From Erinaceus europaeus (Eukaryota; Chordata; Mammalia; Eulipotyphla; Erinaceidae), in NCBI RefSeq assembly GCF_950295315.1, contig NC_080177.1, forward strand, positions 83,811,094 to 83,875,093: a stretch of DNA of 64,000 bases, read 5' to 3'. A program made the position numbers and the translations under genes. The notes beneath the pieces are model-generated. The model worked only from the letters and a program-made list of their open reading frames with translations. It did no database searches and was not told the origin of the DNA. Below are positions 63,836 through 64,000 of this stretch, piece by piece. Numbering within the stretch: the first letter of the stretch is position 1; each line of letters begins with the position of its first letter.

Positions 63836-64000
63836 CATCTCTATAATCATAAACCTAGCAGGACTTTTTGAGAGGTTTCTACATGATGATTTAATTTTAC
63901 TAAAACCATTTCCTCCGTGTCATTTACAAATGTAATGATATATAGATAGATACATATCTATATCTTTTTCTACTCTCATTTACTGAATCAAATATTACTT
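63836..64000. other. AT-rich DNA, no gene seen
   Basis: No feature was recognised. Confidence 0.5.

Overview
The window is mammalian nuclear DNA from a gene-poor, repeat-dense region. The best fit is a hedgehog (Erinaceidae, probably Erinaceus). This rests on several dozen tRNA-derived SINEs with Pol III A/B boxes and the body motif 'ctgcaggggagtcgcttcac', which I recall as hedgehog ERI-type elements; it is an inference, since no database was searched. Five SINE types are used below. Type 1 has the head 'gggagtcgggctgtagcgca' and a CAA/ATAA-rich tail. Type 2 has the head 'gggtggtggtgcacctggtt' and ends in AATAAA-like tails. Type 3 has 'gacagcataatggttatgca' and later 'agctgagcagtgctctggt'. 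Type 4 has 'ggaggtggcgcagtggataa'. Type 5 has 'aaatagctcacttggttagt'. Repeat A is a separate family with variable 5' ends and a fixed 3' end (...atcattattaaatcacta plus A-rich tail), so it is LINE-like.

Only one protein-coding gene is clear: FSCB (fibrous sheath CABYR-binding protein), a single-exon 889-codon gene on the minus strand at 59004-61673. It has an in-frame stop two codons before its ATG, a poly(A) signal 110 bp past its stop, and 22 tandem copies of a 12-residue E/P/Q-rich repeat.

Layout: 1-12.5 kb is unique AT-rich DNA with SINEs, repeat A copies, an 84-bp inverted repeat pair and a 620-bp (CATATA)n array. A solo ERV LTR carrying half of a tRNA-Gly lies at 12.47-12.90 kb. A decayed LINE of non-L1 type follows at 13.2-15.0 kb; a second, about 97% identical copy lies at 63.1-63.7 kb. 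From 15 to 41 kb there are nested SINEs, L1 3' ends and microsatellites. A CpG-rich 26/31-bp minisatellite occupies 42.3-44.4 kb, and a purine-only (GGGAA)n array of more than 4.2 kb runs from 44.7 to 48.9 kb into a 200-N assembly gap. From 49 to 58.8 kb there are SINEs and an L1 split by a second solo LTR (55839-56635). FSCB and its flanks complete the window.

The largest open reading frames outside FSCB (in the minisatellite, the purine array and the CATATA array) are by-products of stop-free repeats, not genes. The strongest candidate for something undescribed is the young non-L1 LINE family, which may be horizontally acquired. Next are the LTR with the tRNA-Gly half and a set of QT motifs in the FSCB N-terminus. 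Boundaries of repeats are by eye and usually good to about 10 bp.
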